In this document: positions 47,284 to 59,172 of the stretch, one piece after another
How the letters are laid out: every line of letters begins with the position of its first letter
How positions within the stretch are numbered: the stretch's first letter is position 1
Origin: Apodemus sylvaticus
Taxonomy: Eukaryota > Chordata > Mammalia > Rodentia > Muridae
Direction of reading: 5' to 3'
Length of the DNA stretch: 64,000 bases
Assembly: GCF_947179515.1 (NCBI RefSeq)
Contig: NC_067485.1
Span: 78,429,846-78,493,845, forward strand
Translations under genes and position numbers: made by a program
Notes under the pieces: model-generated
The model's input: the letters and a program-made list of their open reading frames with translations, nothing else
Database searches by the model: none
Told to the model about the DNA's origin: nothing

Positions 47284-47925
47284 CGATTTACATTTGTTTT
47301 TAAGAATTAAAGAGAAAACTCAGCAGATTTCATTTCTTGGATTAACAGGAGCTCGTGATGAGCAGCGGGCCCAGCGTCTGCGCTTCTTCCCACTACAGTA
47401 CCCATGGCGCATTCCCACCGCCCCGTGGCTTCTCCTTTCGCCTTCCCTCAGAGCAACGCCACATGCCCACACTGACAATGGGGAACACTGAGTGAGAACA
47501 CCCACAGTTCACAGTTAAGAAAGTCGAGTCTGGGGAGGAGAGTCACACACAAAATTACATAATATCTGATTATCTCCTAAATAGCAAGCCCTCATTAGAT
47601 ACCTATGTGGAAACGGCACATGGCCAATATATTAAATGCACAAAACCTTTAGAGGACATGGCCTTACTGTTCCAGTAAAACTTTTCAATAAGGAGGCAAC
47701 AGACAGGAATAAGACAAGTGCCTCCTAAGATTATAAGTGCTTAAAAATCAATTTCTCTAAATGTTAAAAGCAGTGAGGCAAGCCAGCCCACAGTGCTTCA
47801 CAGCGAGGAGGGGCCTCGCATGTCTGGGCCAGAGAGTGCTTCTGCGTGCTCAGTTCCAAACTGTCCACTCGCTTCCTCTCCCTGCTGGGCATGGGAACAG
47901 GCTAAGAGACACTAAGGCACGCTTG
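47284..47925. other. Usp6nl last intron, unassigned part
   Basis: Ordinary sequence, nothing recognised. Confidence 0.4.
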
Positions 47926-48257
47926 TGTCTTAGTTACTCTTCTACTGCTGTGAAGAGACACCACCACCAAAGCCACTCTTACAAAAGAAAGCATCTAACT
48001 GGGGATTTGCTTACAATTTCAGAGTGTTAGTTCATTATCACCATGGTGGAAACCAGATAAGCATGGTGCAGACAGCAGGCAGAGACAGTGACTGGGCCTG
48101 GCATGAACTTTTGACACCTCAAAGCCCACTCTAAGTGACAGACTTCTTCAACCAAGGCCACAGCCCTTAATCCTTCTCCAACAGTTCCACTAACTGGAGA
48201 CCAGGCATCCAAATTCAAGAGCCTGTAGGGGCCAGTCTCAGCCAGACCACCACAGAC
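47926..48257 (-). mobile_element. LTR-type rodent repeat (ORR1-like)
   Basis: Plus-strand start TGTCTTAGTTACTCTTCTAC, then GCTGTGAAGAGACACCACCA and an end CAGCCAGACCACCACA. It is a diverged relative of 21281-21643 in the other orientation. Confidence 0.7.
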
Positions 48258-48307
48258 TGTGACAGCAGCATCAGCAGAAATCTTCCAGAAACACTTGCTG
48301 ACCGACT

Positions 48308-48372
48308 ATTGGGTGACACTACAATTGTATTGCTCCCCACCCAATTGTATTGGGTGACAATTACAATTGTGA
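48308..48372 (+). repeat. Small duplication with ACAATTGT palindromes
   Basis: TATTGGGTGACACTACAATTGT at the left is repeated as TATTGGGTGACAATTACAATTG about 39 bases on, next to the LTR repeat's right edge. Confidence 0.7.
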
Positions 48373-48719
48373 ATCTCAGCATGGCCACCACATCAAAGTA
48401 CACCTGTTCTTCATATCTAGTAATGGTCTCTGCAAAAGTGCCCGTGGAAGAAGAGGAATAAGGTGTGGTAGGTAGCGTCGAGAGGACCAGAAAGGAAGGA
48501 ACCAGAGCCCCATGAGGGCAAGAGATGGAGGTGGCCCCAGGAAGTTATGAACCCATGAGCAAATTCCCCTTTAAAGAAACAGGCTCTAAATGATGTCTCA
48601 AAAGTCTCTTAACTCCGGTGGCCAGACCAGACCACAGTTTCTTTGTCAAGCAATCTGACCTCTGTTATAATGAAATTAAGAGGACAAACCTACATAATTT
48701 CTACACAAAGGTGATTTTC

Positions 48720-48920
48720 CCTCCCTCCCTCCCTTCCTTCCTTCCCTTCCTTCCTTCCTTCCCTTTGTGAAGATTAAATATGTAACTTTTACTTGGCCAA
48801 GGAAATACTGTGTGTATCCTAATCTAATAAGTATTTTCTATCACAAAAGTAGATTTAAGTAAATCTGTCAACAGACAGACAGACAGACAGACAGACACAC
48901 ACACACACACACACACAATC
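48720..48920 (+). repeat. (CCTT)n and (ACAG)n(CA)n microsatellites
   Basis: CCTTCCTTCC-type run at 48720-48766 and ACAGACAG passing into CACACA at 48873-48917. Confidence 0.95.
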
Positions 48921-51900
48921 TTTGGGTTAACTGATGTCCTACATCCTCATTCCTCCCAAGCAACTATGTTCAGAAGACTCAAGCTGCCCCCTCCCCCACC
49001 GCTTTCTCATGGAGACTCTTCTCAGTGAACAGAGGAATGTGGTTTTGCACCTTCTGATGTTTGTGCCCAGCTTCATGTCAGAAATGGACCTTTTCCTTCT
49101 GCTTCTTCCTGAAAGCACAGGTGAGCTCCAGCCATGTGCCAGAGAGCTTTGTGTGAGGACATCGTGTTAGTGGCTCCTCACCCATCTTCAGTCAGATAAG
49201 CGCTAACAATCTTCTCCCCACCCACAAGAAAGGTAACTTAATACAATTTAGGACAAAACAAAACTGTTTGTTTCTTTTTTGTTTTTGTTTAGCATTTTTG
49301 TCTTTAAAAGCTCCAAAATGCCAACAGTAGTCTAACTTCCCAAGAAGGTAAAAGGGTGCCTTTCTTTTCTGTCTCCTCAGGCCTGTCCACTTCTGGTGTT
49401 ACTCGGGTCTCTGTCACCACCCAGTGGACACCACACTCTACTACAGGGTGGAGTGAGCTGCCTCAGAGGCACTAGCAACTCTGTGAACCCATGGAGAGAT
49501 GTAATCACAGTTCTCCTGAGCTCTTCTGGTGAGCCTCCTACCACTGCCAGATTGCAAGAACACAATTTTCAACACACAGTGAAACTGACTGACGTGTGCA
49601 CACATGACAAAGAACAGCTCAATCCCCTCAAGCATGTTTTGCGCTGATGTTTTGTACACAGACTCTACTATCTCAAAAAGGACCACCACCACTCAAAGCG
49701 TGCCAGCTATGTGCCAGAGGCATCGATACTGAAGATGCTGAGATGTAGTGTCTGCTTCTGAAGGACACACACGAGTGTGAGTGCTCACACACCAAACTCG
49801 ATTAGCCAGGTGCGTGCAGAAGCACTGGGTTCAGGCCCCAAACAGTGAGAGCATTCCAGGGTTGCAGGGATCCTGTGGGCAGACCGAGAGGCTTTAAGTG
49901 AGTCGTAACGCCCAAGTCAGTGTCTAAATTACCAGCTTAGTTCAGACGTATTCAGAGACAACTAGTGGATGAAGCCCAAGAACTAAATGCTGAAGAAGTG
50001 TATATACAAAGACAAATTAATGCCAAAGAGGGCCTCCCTCTGTCCTCCGGCAGTCCCAGCAACAGACGCTACTTTTGAATAATAGACAGCTCTGCTGTGA
50101 AATCACTCCTGGAATCAGCCAAAATGTCTATCATTTCGCAGCTGGATGACGTTAGACAAATATTTAACTCTGAACCCAAGGTTTCCCCATCTTTAATCTA
50201 TAGACTGGTAATAATGATGTATAATGACAATGAAAATCATTCACAGTTCTACCAAATAATAAATAAAATAACACAAATTTCTATCAGGTTGCCTCAAAAA
50301 GAAAGGCCAGAAGTAAACAACAAAGAAGAGTGGGCTGCTGTCCAGGCTTCCTGTAAACCCGTCAAAGGGCACGGAGAGACAAGCAAGCAGGCGAGCGGGT
50401 GGGCGAGCAAGGGGGAGGGAGCAGCTCGGTTAGGGTGTCTGCTAAGAGCTCAAGAGCCCCAGGGCGTGTGTCTACTATACCCCACCCCACACTTATCAAC
50501 ACAGTCCAACACCTGAGGCCCCAGACTTACACACACACAAGTTAAAAGGAAGCCAGCACCTGACTGACACCAGACTTCTAATTAAAGAATCTATTTTTTC
50601 TATTTTTATATATTAAAAATATTTAAGAGGATTTGGCTATAGTTGGCCTTTTTTATACTGATTTAACATATATAAAATAGTTACTAATTTGAATTTTTGA
50701 TTTTTAAATGCACAGATAGATAGCATTGGTACATTCAGGAAAATTAAGATCCAGCACAGTCTAAGGGATGAGAAGGGTTCCAAGTTCTTTTATTGGTTTG
50801 TTTTATTTTATAGTACTGGGGCTTGAGCAAGGAGCCGTGGGGGACTGGGTGGGGCTGCTACCCACCGAGCTGCTGCCCAGAAGATAGCAGTGATTTTATA
50901 AGAACACAAGATTTGTGCCTAATGTGAAACATCGATTTTCTGAAAGGAAGTTGGATACAATAAATTTATAAACTCAATCTAAAATAAAATATTGTAGTTA
51001 TTTAGAAATAGAACCAAACATTAACTAAATTCTTTAGAATAATGTTAAAATTACTAGATCTAAAAATGTTATGCTAACTTTTAAAAATGAAACAAAAACA
51101 ATAAAAAAAAAACCCTAGGTATTATAATCTGGACTTTAACAAATGACATACTAATTTTAAAAGTCTAAATAAAACATGTGCAGAAAAACTGTCCTTAAAG
51201 ACCATATAACAAAACACAAAAGCAAATGTTATCAATAAATATGTTCCAAAAGATGTTAGGAAAAGCTGAGCTGATAATTCAAATAAACCCTGGGCAAAAC
51301 TGCTCCCGGGAGCTGCCAACCTCCCTGTGTCCCCCCCCCCCCCCCCCCGGGGCTCCAGCTGGGCTGGAAGGGGAGGAAGGAGGGGTGCAAAAGGAGGAGG
51401 TAGGGGATATGGTTCTAGTCAGCTAAGTATGCTATAGGCTTGGGTTTTCTCTTGAAGACCTGGACCTCCCTGGAAGTGTCTGGCCATCCGCACCACCTGC
51501 CCAGCACTGTAAGGAAGGAGACAGCACAGGAGTCAGTAGCTCCAGATTAACTGATGCTGCTGAGAGAAATGTTCACAAGTCTCCAAAACACAAACTTCAT
51601 AAACTTTACTCTAGCTGATTCTGTTCCAGGAGTTATAAAGAATAGGAGATTTTAAATAACTAAGCATTAGTGAATGTTGACAATTTTACCATAGCCAGAA
51701 ATACTGAGAAACTAGAAAAACCTGAGAGGTTAACTGGAGATAACTGACCCCGTTACAGTATGCAGTGAGAGGAACAGGTAGGTGAGACACCCAGCCATTG
51801 TGCAAGACTTAATCAAACAGACCTACTAAAAACATTTAAGCTTTTAAAAACCCCAGCAAAGTTTACAGGAAATCTTTGTGTAGGTTAAATTTGTATATAG

Positions 51901-52384
51901 TACAAATAAGCCACAAGGGAAAAAATCTGTGGAAAGAATTTAAAATACACAGTATGCTAGGGACTTCCTTAAATGCAAGGAGACTATATACCTGCAGACA
52001 ATGCCCAGCGGGCAGACAGACAAGCTCACAGATGAAATAAATACAGGAGGATACTAGACTTAAAACTCAGGGGATGTACACCGGAACGAGATGGGCTCCT
52101 CTAGCAAACGCCACAGCTATGTGTCACAGCACCATGTACTTGTGAGGGTTCTGCCATACACTTTTAGCAAACATACAGTTTAGTGTAGTGCGTAAGGAGC
52201 CAACGGGAGTATCATTATTGTGTTCTTAAAGGATGGCTGTGAGGCTGAAATTACATCCATGAAGACTTGTTCCCCTCAGGAAGACCAGGCCGCAATGCTT
52301 TGACTAAGGGGAGGGCTTTAGTCAGCACTTGAGTCCTGGGGTCATTGGAATCGACAGGACAGGACCCAGAAATTAACCTGAATC
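48921..52384. other. Usp6nl last intron, mostly unassigned; C18 run
   Basis: A C-run of about 18 bases lies at 51331-51348, and AT-rich unique sequence at 50570-51300. No exon or clear SINE seen. The left arm of the inverted duplication (52249-52360) lies at the end of this stretch. Confidence 0.4.
52249..52360 (+). repeat. Inverted duplication, left arm (112 bp)
   Basis: This arm matches the reverse complement of 53617-53728 over 112 bases with five mismatches and no gap (107/112). Homology stops abruptly at both ends. It lies in the 11-kb last intron of Usp6nl and does not resemble any SINE or LTR I know. Confidence 0.9.
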
Positions 52385-52565
52385 AGCAGGTTAACTCTTG
52401 CAAGGGACCAATGTCTGATTTCCAGCACCCACATGGCAGCTCAAAACTGTTTGTAACTCAGCTCCAGAGGACCTGGTGCCCTCTCTGACCCCTCTAAGCA
52501 GCAGGCACACATGTGGTGCACGGATATGCATGCAGCAAAGCAGCCATACCCGCAAGAAGTTTAAA
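52385..52565 (+). mobile_element. B2-family SINE (B3-like), truncated head
   Basis: TGATTTCCAGCACCCACATG, GCTCCAGAGGACCTGGTGCC and ATGCATGCAGCAAAGCAGCC match the middle and tail of a B3. Confidence 0.75.
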
Positions 52566-52601
52566 GGGTTGGCAGGGCACGGAGTGTTCTGATGCAATGT
52601 T

Positions 52602-52950
52602 ACTGCACACCACACTCATTCCACATGTCACCATGACAACTGCATACCACATTCATCCCACACGTCACCATGACAACTGCACTGCACACTCACCTGTGTC
52701 ACCATGACAACTGCACTGCACATTCACCCGTGTCACCATGACAACTGCACTGCACACTCATCCCACATGTCACCATGACAACTCACATCACTCATTCTAC
52801 ATGTCACCATGACAATTGCACACCACATTCATTCCACATGTCATCATGACAACTGCACACCACATTCATTCCACATGTCACCATGACAACTGCACACCAC
52901 ACTCATCCTACATGTCACCATGACAACTGCATACCACACTCATCCCACGT
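52602..52950 (+). repeat. 34/37-bp minisatellite in the Usp6nl intron
   Basis: Nine cores of GTCACCATGACAACTGCA (one with CATCATG and one with AATTGCA), separated by CACACTCATCCCAC-type spacers. Units come as 34 or 37 bp, the three-base difference arising in the spacer. A partial unit opens the array at 52602. Confidence 0.93.
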
Positions 52951-55548
52951 GACATTTGATCACTCAGAAAAGAAAAAACAGCAGCCCAGGGGGTAGGGAC
53001 ATTCTGAAAACAAATACTAAGGGAAAGAGATTGTTGTTCTAAAGATGCAGGTGATCTTGCCATGTTCAACTGAAACTGCCAATGTGACAGGAGCAGGGTC
53101 TAGCCCTGGGTGCTTCCGGTTCTAATCACCCACCCTCTCCTTTTAACTTCCAGCCACGTTCTCCTCACCTTCCTAGTGAAAATATATTACAAACTGTCAC
53201 TGCTACTCCTATGAATTAGGAGCACAATTCTAGTTACTTTTATAGGAGGTAAATGGGAAAGTGCCACATAGGTCACATCTGTGACACACATGGCATTCTG
53301 AACATTAGTTGTTAATTAGGTGGAAAGTAGGCAGTTATCATCATGATCTATTACACAGGTTTCAAGTTTATGTCACCACGTATTTGTGAGGTATGTGTCT
53401 TTTCTTCTCTACGTGTATCTTTTATTTGAAAGTGCCTTCAACTCTTCATCAATATGGGAGGGTATAGTAATTGCTGCTGTAAATGCATTTCCTGCTCCAG
53501 GGGAGAATTAGTGGAAGTAGGCATCATTATCGTGGGCAGGGAGGCCGACCTCACTTGGGGAAGGCCACAGTTTCCCATGGCCCTGCTCAACTCAATTACC
53601 ACTGTGAGGAGGTGTGGTCCTGTCAATTCCAATGACCCCAGGACTCAAGTGCTGGCTAAAGCCCTCCCCTTAGTCAAAGCACTGCAGCCTGGTCTTCCTG
53701 AGGGGAACAACTCTTCATGGATGTAATTCTCCTTCCTTTCTTACAAGACATCAAATGAGGCGCATGATCAGGAAATGCCAAACCCAGTTAGCATAAATAA
53801 CTGATTCTGCTTTTCATCTATCTCCCACATCTTTCCCTTTCCTGATCCCTTACCAAACATACTATCTGCTAGAGCAACAGTCAAAGAAAAAAATGGCAAA
53901 AATTAATCAAATTCCAGAACATGATATTCTGGTCAAATAGTATGTAGTCAGAACTTAAAATTTAAAAAAGGTTGCTACTCCAACCTTTCGTGGTTTCCTT
54001 ATTTCCCCTCTCACCTCTCAGTGGCCCTGTGATGTCCCCACGGATCCCACACCTACCTCTATAAGTATCCTTTTACATTCACGGCAACTTATGTACATCC
54101 TGTCTCACCTATCTGTTCTGCCAAAATAAGAAAAATACTTTTCTTTTGAGGTTTTAAATCTATAGCAAAGTTCCCAGCAGGAAACCTAATAGGTGGAGCG
54201 GCCTACACATGCCTTATCTCCACACAGAGGCCTGCACAGAGTGGGAAGGCTGGACTCAGTTTTTGGTGGTGCCTTTGGTAGGCCTGGGCCTTGACATTTA
54301 GCCCCTTTTCCTCGTTTACATGAGGGCTTTACTTCTCTATTATCGTACCTACGTTCTCAAAACAAGATGATCAGTGTAAAATATTTGTTGTTTGCCTCTT
54401 CAAATTAGTTATTATTTATCAATCAAATTTCTAAAATTCAGTTTTAATAGAGCTACATTTAATCAGCATGTTTACATGTGAAAGAAAAGAAGACATGGCT
54501 TATTAAATTAAAATTCTGTGACAGGCACGAAATCTCTCCCTTTGAGTTAGTGGCCAGCCCAGTCCTAGAACCAGCCACAGCAGCGCGGCTGTCAGCGCTC
54601 CTCCAGGTTGACCACCATTATTAGATGGTAAGATCCGGTTGCTGGAGATACTTCAGTCCAGGACACAAAGAATCAACCTTGATTAACCAGGAAAGGATTT
54701 CTTTTAGACAGCTTATTGAGTGTCAGAAGGTGCTGTGCAGGCCACTGTGGAGAGGTGGCAAACATGGTCTCAGCCAGCACTGGACTCTGAGGGCTACAAC
54801 ACTAGCCTGCCTGGCAAAATGTACTGCTATTGCGACAGTGTCATGGCCGACAGAGGAGCAGCCAACCACCCTCTGATTAGATATGATTCCTATTGTACAG
54901 ACTGCTCTCACACCTGGACGTATAAAGCTGGTCAAAGCCCACGACTACCAAGGTTATCAGCCCTAACCATTGTTTCCATTTTCTTGTTTTTTATTTTTGC
55001 TAAATGATTATGCCATCAATCACCTTTTAATTTTTACACCACAGATCTGTGTTGCTCTTAACTTTGGTCACAGAAGACACTTCTATAGCCAAAATCCCAA
55101 TACAGACGCAGGAAGGGCCCCAAGGTCTGAAGGAGGGAGACTCACTGTCCTTTGGGGATACAGCTGCTGGGAGGTTGTCCCCTCCCGCACACCCAAGGAT
55201 GACTGTACACACCTGTACATCTATGCAACACTAACTGCACCAGGAGGTAATTAATAACAACAACTCTTTAGAAAGACTCTGAGTCAGGGAGGAGGTGAGA
55301 GTGGGCAGTGGAGGGAAGGAAGGGAGGTGAGAGAGGTGGGTGGACGGTGCACGTGGATGCGACCACGTACACTGTGCAAAGGCATGACATTTTCAATACT
55401 TTTAAAAAGAGAAAGCAAATCCTCTAGTAGCCGGTTAGACACTAATTGATATCATGTTATCACCAAGTATAACGCTTATCTCAACAACAACAAAGTCAGT
55501 GTTAGCTGAGTCCTGGCTCTGATCTAGCAGCACCAGGGCTCTTCTTAC
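52951..55548. other. Usp6nl last intron, unassigned part
   Basis: It contains the right arm of the inverted duplication (53617-53728) and a plus-strand stretch at 54610-55007 with a 95-codon frame that I could not identify. Purine-rich sequence lies at 55280-55345. Confidence 0.4.
53617..53728 (-). repeat. Inverted duplication, right arm (112 bp)
   Basis: Partner of 52249-52360. The loop between the arms is 1256 bp and contains the 34/37-bp minisatellite at 52602-52950 and a SINE. Both arms would be present in the Usp6nl pre-mRNA and could pair. Confidence 0.9.
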
Positions 55549-55701
55549 CAGGTTCTGGGAGGTCCAGCTTTGCCCGCTTTAGTTCTGACATAGAAACCTG
55601 AAGTTGCTCTATTACAAAATCATCCTCGAAGAAAAAATCCTTGGCGAGAGTCTCCTGAAGAAATTCTACAAGTTCTTCCATAGACAACTTCATTAGATGT
55701 T
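55549..55701 (-). CDS. Usp6nl: Usp6nl coding exon (end of TBC domain)
   Basis: A 153-bp exon reading (K)HLMKLSMEELVEFLQETL, then an acidic-aromatic stretch DFFFEDDFVIEQLQ, and ending LDLPEP plus the first base of a Gly codon. The acceptor is CTTCCTTAG and the donor is GTAAGAAG on the minus strand. It closes the TBC fold and starts the linker to the tail. It is one of the most conserved parts of the family, and only a few conservative changes from the human form are recalled (for example Leu for Phe in VEFLQ). The downstream intron is 11 kb. Confidence 0.96.
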
Positions 55702-56354
55702 CTAAGGAAGCACGAGAGAAACGAAAATGCCGGTCAACAGTTCTATTTAGGCTGAAAAGAGATATACTTTGAGTATAGTGTTTTTAAAGAGGGTACAAAA
55801 AAGGACACACAGACACACAGACACACACACACACACACCCCTTATATTTCACATTGTGAACATCATTAAAACTTAGTAGGATACTATTTTGACATTAGAA
55901 CAACCAGGCTGATCTGACTAGGAGAGGAAAGGTATACATGACCAAATATTTTCTCACTGGTTTAAAAGTAACTGTGGGACCGTGATGTGAGACAGTCTGC
56001 AGCCTGGCTGTAGCCAGGTGACTATAGGGTGGACTCCAGCCAGAACACTAGGGGCCTGGGGCCTGTCCATATGTGACTGATGTGACTCTTGGCCACAGGA
56101 TTATGGCATTGAGGAGTCAGCAGTCTGGAAGCATAGCTCATGGGTTCCGCCCCTTGTAGAATGTTCTACTGGGTCTCCTGAGTGGCCTTGCTTCAACCAG
56201 GCTACAGACTGTCTCACACCATGGTCCCACAAGTAACCATGTCTTGGCATTCATAGCAATCTACAGCAAGAGCTCCTAGAGTCCATAAACATGTATTTAT
56301 CTAATTTACTGGCTGGGACTCTAACTCAGACTGACAAGTCTTCTTCTTTTTTTT
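55702..56354. other. Usp6nl intron, unassigned, with short (CA)n
   Basis: (CA)n at 55805-55838. The remainder is ordinary. Confidence 0.45.
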
Positions 56355-56533
56355 TTTTTTAAAGATTTATTTATTATATCTAAGTACACTGTAGCTGTCT
56401 TCAGACACACCAGAAGAGAGCATCAGATTTCATATGGGTGGTTGTGAGCTACCATGTCATTGCTGGGATTTGAACTCAGGACCTTTGGAAGAGCAGTCAG
56501 TGCTCTTGACTGCTGAGCCATCTCTCCAGCCCC
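56355..56533 (-). mobile_element. B2 SINE (Mus type), full length
   Basis: Plus-strand poly-T and AAAGATTTATTTATTATATC, then GTACACTGTAGCTGTCTTCA, TTTGAACTCAGGACCTTTGG and GCTGAGCCATCTCTCCAGCC. It is the best-preserved B2 in the window and transcribed in the same direction as Usp6nl. Confidence 0.97.
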
Positions 56534-58256
56534 CCCTGACAAGTCTTCTTTAACTCCACACTTAGTGTTACAAATTTTCCCTAAAAACAAGATTACTTGT
56601 TTTATTACTACTGAGGAAATTAGTTTTATTAGGAAAAAAATCAAACTACAGACAGAAAGGATAGAGTAGATATCCACTACGATGTCACTGCCCAGACCTT
56701 ACAAGAAGAAGTGTTAGATCTACCACCAAGCCTACTTATTTTTGTGAGGAAATCACTTAAAATCTGCTCTTAGTAACTTTCAGTTCTGCTATACGAACTT
56801 CCTGTGCTCATCATCTACCCAGCACTCCTCCAAATGTCCTGTGTCATTGAGTGAAGCTTCGCAGCCCAGAGCGACATCTCTGCCCTGCTCCTCAACGTTG
56901 ACTTCTCACATGGAGGTACAGAGCACCCGCCCAACATCTACGAGCTTTGCTTCTTAAACAAGAGACAGACTGAAGAGCAGGCAGGATTTTTTTCACAGCT
57001 TACACAGTTTAATGATTTACTGGCAAGTAAAGTAGTTGCTATGCTCAAAGTTCAAGGGGTAAAGAGTCAGATGAAGTAAAATAATTTAAGGAGAGGAGAG
57101 CTATAAAGAAAACAAACCATTAAATTATTATTTAATTAAGACACACATTTTGAGTATATTTTGATCTATTTAAACCTGCACCGAGAGTAGTGAGATAAAG
57201 AAAGGAGAAGCAGAAGAGAAGGAGAAAAGGGCTTCCATCTAGCACTGGCACAACCAGACTCCAGGGAGGAACTATGCTATCAATGCTTTGCATAGGGTGT
57301 GCTAGCCTGTGTGCCGGCCATGAGTACAATATTTCTGACAGCTTCCCTGGAAAGTCACAGACTCTGAGGTGTCATCTCAGGGACGTGCGGCTGATGAGTT
57401 CCTTCTGTGCTCACCTCATTCGAGTCAGTGGCCAGGCCATCTCAACGAGAGCACTGAGTGTGGCCAGGGAGAGCAGGGTCACCGAGCGTACACTTGACAA
57501 TGCCCTCAGCTCAGAATGCTGAACAAGTCATTGAGAATGACATATGAGGGTAGGGTGCACACTAAGTGTGGGGACACACAACATTAAGTTCTAGGCTACC
57601 CATGAGCCATACCTCTGTAGAGCTACAAGAGGAGTCTTGGGGCTTAAGTTTGAAATGAAACTGATCGAAAACCTCATTTCCTGGCTCCTGAGGACCAATA
57701 CATCATACCAGCAGAGCCCTGAGATACTGCAGCTGGAGACTAAAAGGCCTTTAGTCTTTTTTGTTTTGTTTTGAAAACCTTCTGCATTTATGCAGGGAGA
57801 GACCTGCATCTGCCCCTGCTGCTCCAGAGGCCATGACACTCAAGTCCTATCAGACCAAACCAGATGTTCTTTCTGTTAGAGAAATAAACAGTAACAGACA
57901 TTTTCCTCACCCACTCACCTAGGAAACTCAGATCAGTTAAAACAAAGAGGGTCCTGGTGGAAACTAATACTTGAGAAGAATATTCTCAGTGACAGCAAAC
58001 CCAGCATCCTAGTGTTTGCTTGTGAAGGCAGAACTGGCACCAGGAGGGAGGAGTCCAAAGTCGTCTCTGATGGAGCCTCTCCTTCTGAGAGAGAAGCAGG
58101 GGGTCCCTGCTGAGTCTCAAGAAAAACTTAAAGACTAGTGATTTTAAAAAAAAAAAAAAAAGCTAAAACACAGCATGAGGTCGAGGGAGGCCAAGCTAGT
58201 CAGAATTAAAATAAGCCTTGACTTTATAAAGCATTTTAAGTCATATGTTTCCTTAC
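56534..58256. other. Usp6nl intron, unassigned part
   Basis: No repeat recognised apart from an A-run at 58145-58161. No exon-like block with matching phase. Confidence 0.4.
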
Positions 58257-58356
58257 TTTTGTGTAGTTTCAAGATTGTGTAAGACATAGCAGTAAGAATT
58301 CGCTCTCCTTCAAAGATGTAGATGTCCCATATCCTGAGGTTCAGCCTGAAGGGAGT
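58257..58356 (-). CDS. Usp6nl: Usp6nl coding exon (TBC domain, RIWDIYIFEGER segment)
   Basis: A 100-bp exon of 33 codons plus one base, reading TPFRLNLRIWDIYIFEGER and later SYTILKLHK. The R-x-W-D motif is a hallmark of the C-terminal part of TBC domains. The acceptor is TCCCTGCAG and the donor is GTAAGGAA on the minus strand. The last base (A) joins AA of the next exon to make a Lys codon, giving ...LHKKHLMKL as in the family. The 89-bp upstream intron is close to the minimum for mammals. Confidence 0.95.
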
Positions 58357-58445
58357 CTGCAGGGAGACCAAGCAGGGTCGGGTGAGTCAGGCATCCCCTC
58401 GTTCGGGTGGCGCTTTCGTAACTGAGGTTGACAAACAGTACTTAC

Positions 58446-58511
58446 TCGGTCAAGGAAACACTGAAAAAACCATTTCATTGTGTAAAAACTTGTGTAGATT
58501 TCTTGAGAATC
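58446..58511 (-). CDS. Usp6nl: Usp6nl coding exon (TBC domain, YTMKWFFQCF segment)
   Basis: A 66-bp exon of exactly 22 codons, starting DSQEIYTSFY and ending FFQCFLDR. The acceptor is TTTTTTAG and the donor is GTAAGTAC on the minus strand. The W-F-F-Q-C-F core is a conserved TBC helix that packs next to the catalytic surface. The exon is in phase 0 on both sides, so skipping it would delete 22 residues without a frameshift. It is separated from the next exon by an intron of only 89 bp. Confidence 0.95.
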
Positions 58512-59077
58512 CTAAAAAACAAAGACCTCTTAATTTCTGAGTTGTAGCATCAAAATAGCAACAGTAAGGGAAGGCCACTGGAGACTGCTGTCAAAGGTCA
58601 CAGAGCCTCCTCACCGCAGACGCTTTCAAACTTTCTCTGGTTTTCTATTCCCATTTTTAATCCCCAAATTTAACTTATAAGAATCATCACAGAAAGAGTG
58701 TCACCATAATAAGACTGTAACTATTTCTTCACAGTGAACTGTTTGATTGCACTGTAGTTTATAGTAAAGCATGCAGATGTTTCACAAGGAATCGGGGTTT
58801 TTTTCTGTAATTCTTACAATACTTCTGTACAAAATGAAAACCTCCAAAATAATAGAAAATCACACCTGTAAAAATGTTATTACTAGTACCTATCAGCTTC
58901 ATAGAAGTATTCTGAATCTATGAATTAGGACTGTGGTAGTATATTAATACTAGATTTTATAAATCTAATGTTCTTCAAGCAACTGAAGCTTCGAAGTACA
59001 CAGTGAGCTAGCCAGGAACAGCGAGCCCAGGCTAACTCAATGACTACATCTTCCCTCCATTAGTGACATCTACCTAC

Positions 59078-59172
59078 CAAGTGCTGCTTAAGTTTGGACA
59101 AAAATTTGTTCAGAATTTTCTCATGATGTTCTTGAAATCTCAAGAGTTTAGGAAAACCATGGACAAAAAAAC
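59078..59172 (-). CDS. Usp6nl: Usp6nl coding exon (TBC domain, FFVHGFPKL segment)
   Basis: A 95-bp exon whose first two bases complete the Gly codon split with the previous exon. It then reads FFVHGFPKLLRF and ends with KLKQHL on a codon boundary. The acceptor is TGTTCTAG and the donor is GTAGGTAG on the minus strand. It matches the middle of the RN-tre TBC domain; the human protein has Gln where this one has His after the FFV triplet. The acceptor region is poor in pyrimidines (TTTTTTTTTGTTTGTGTTCTAG-like, interrupted by G), but the phase fit with both neighbours leaves little doubt. Confidence 0.95.
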
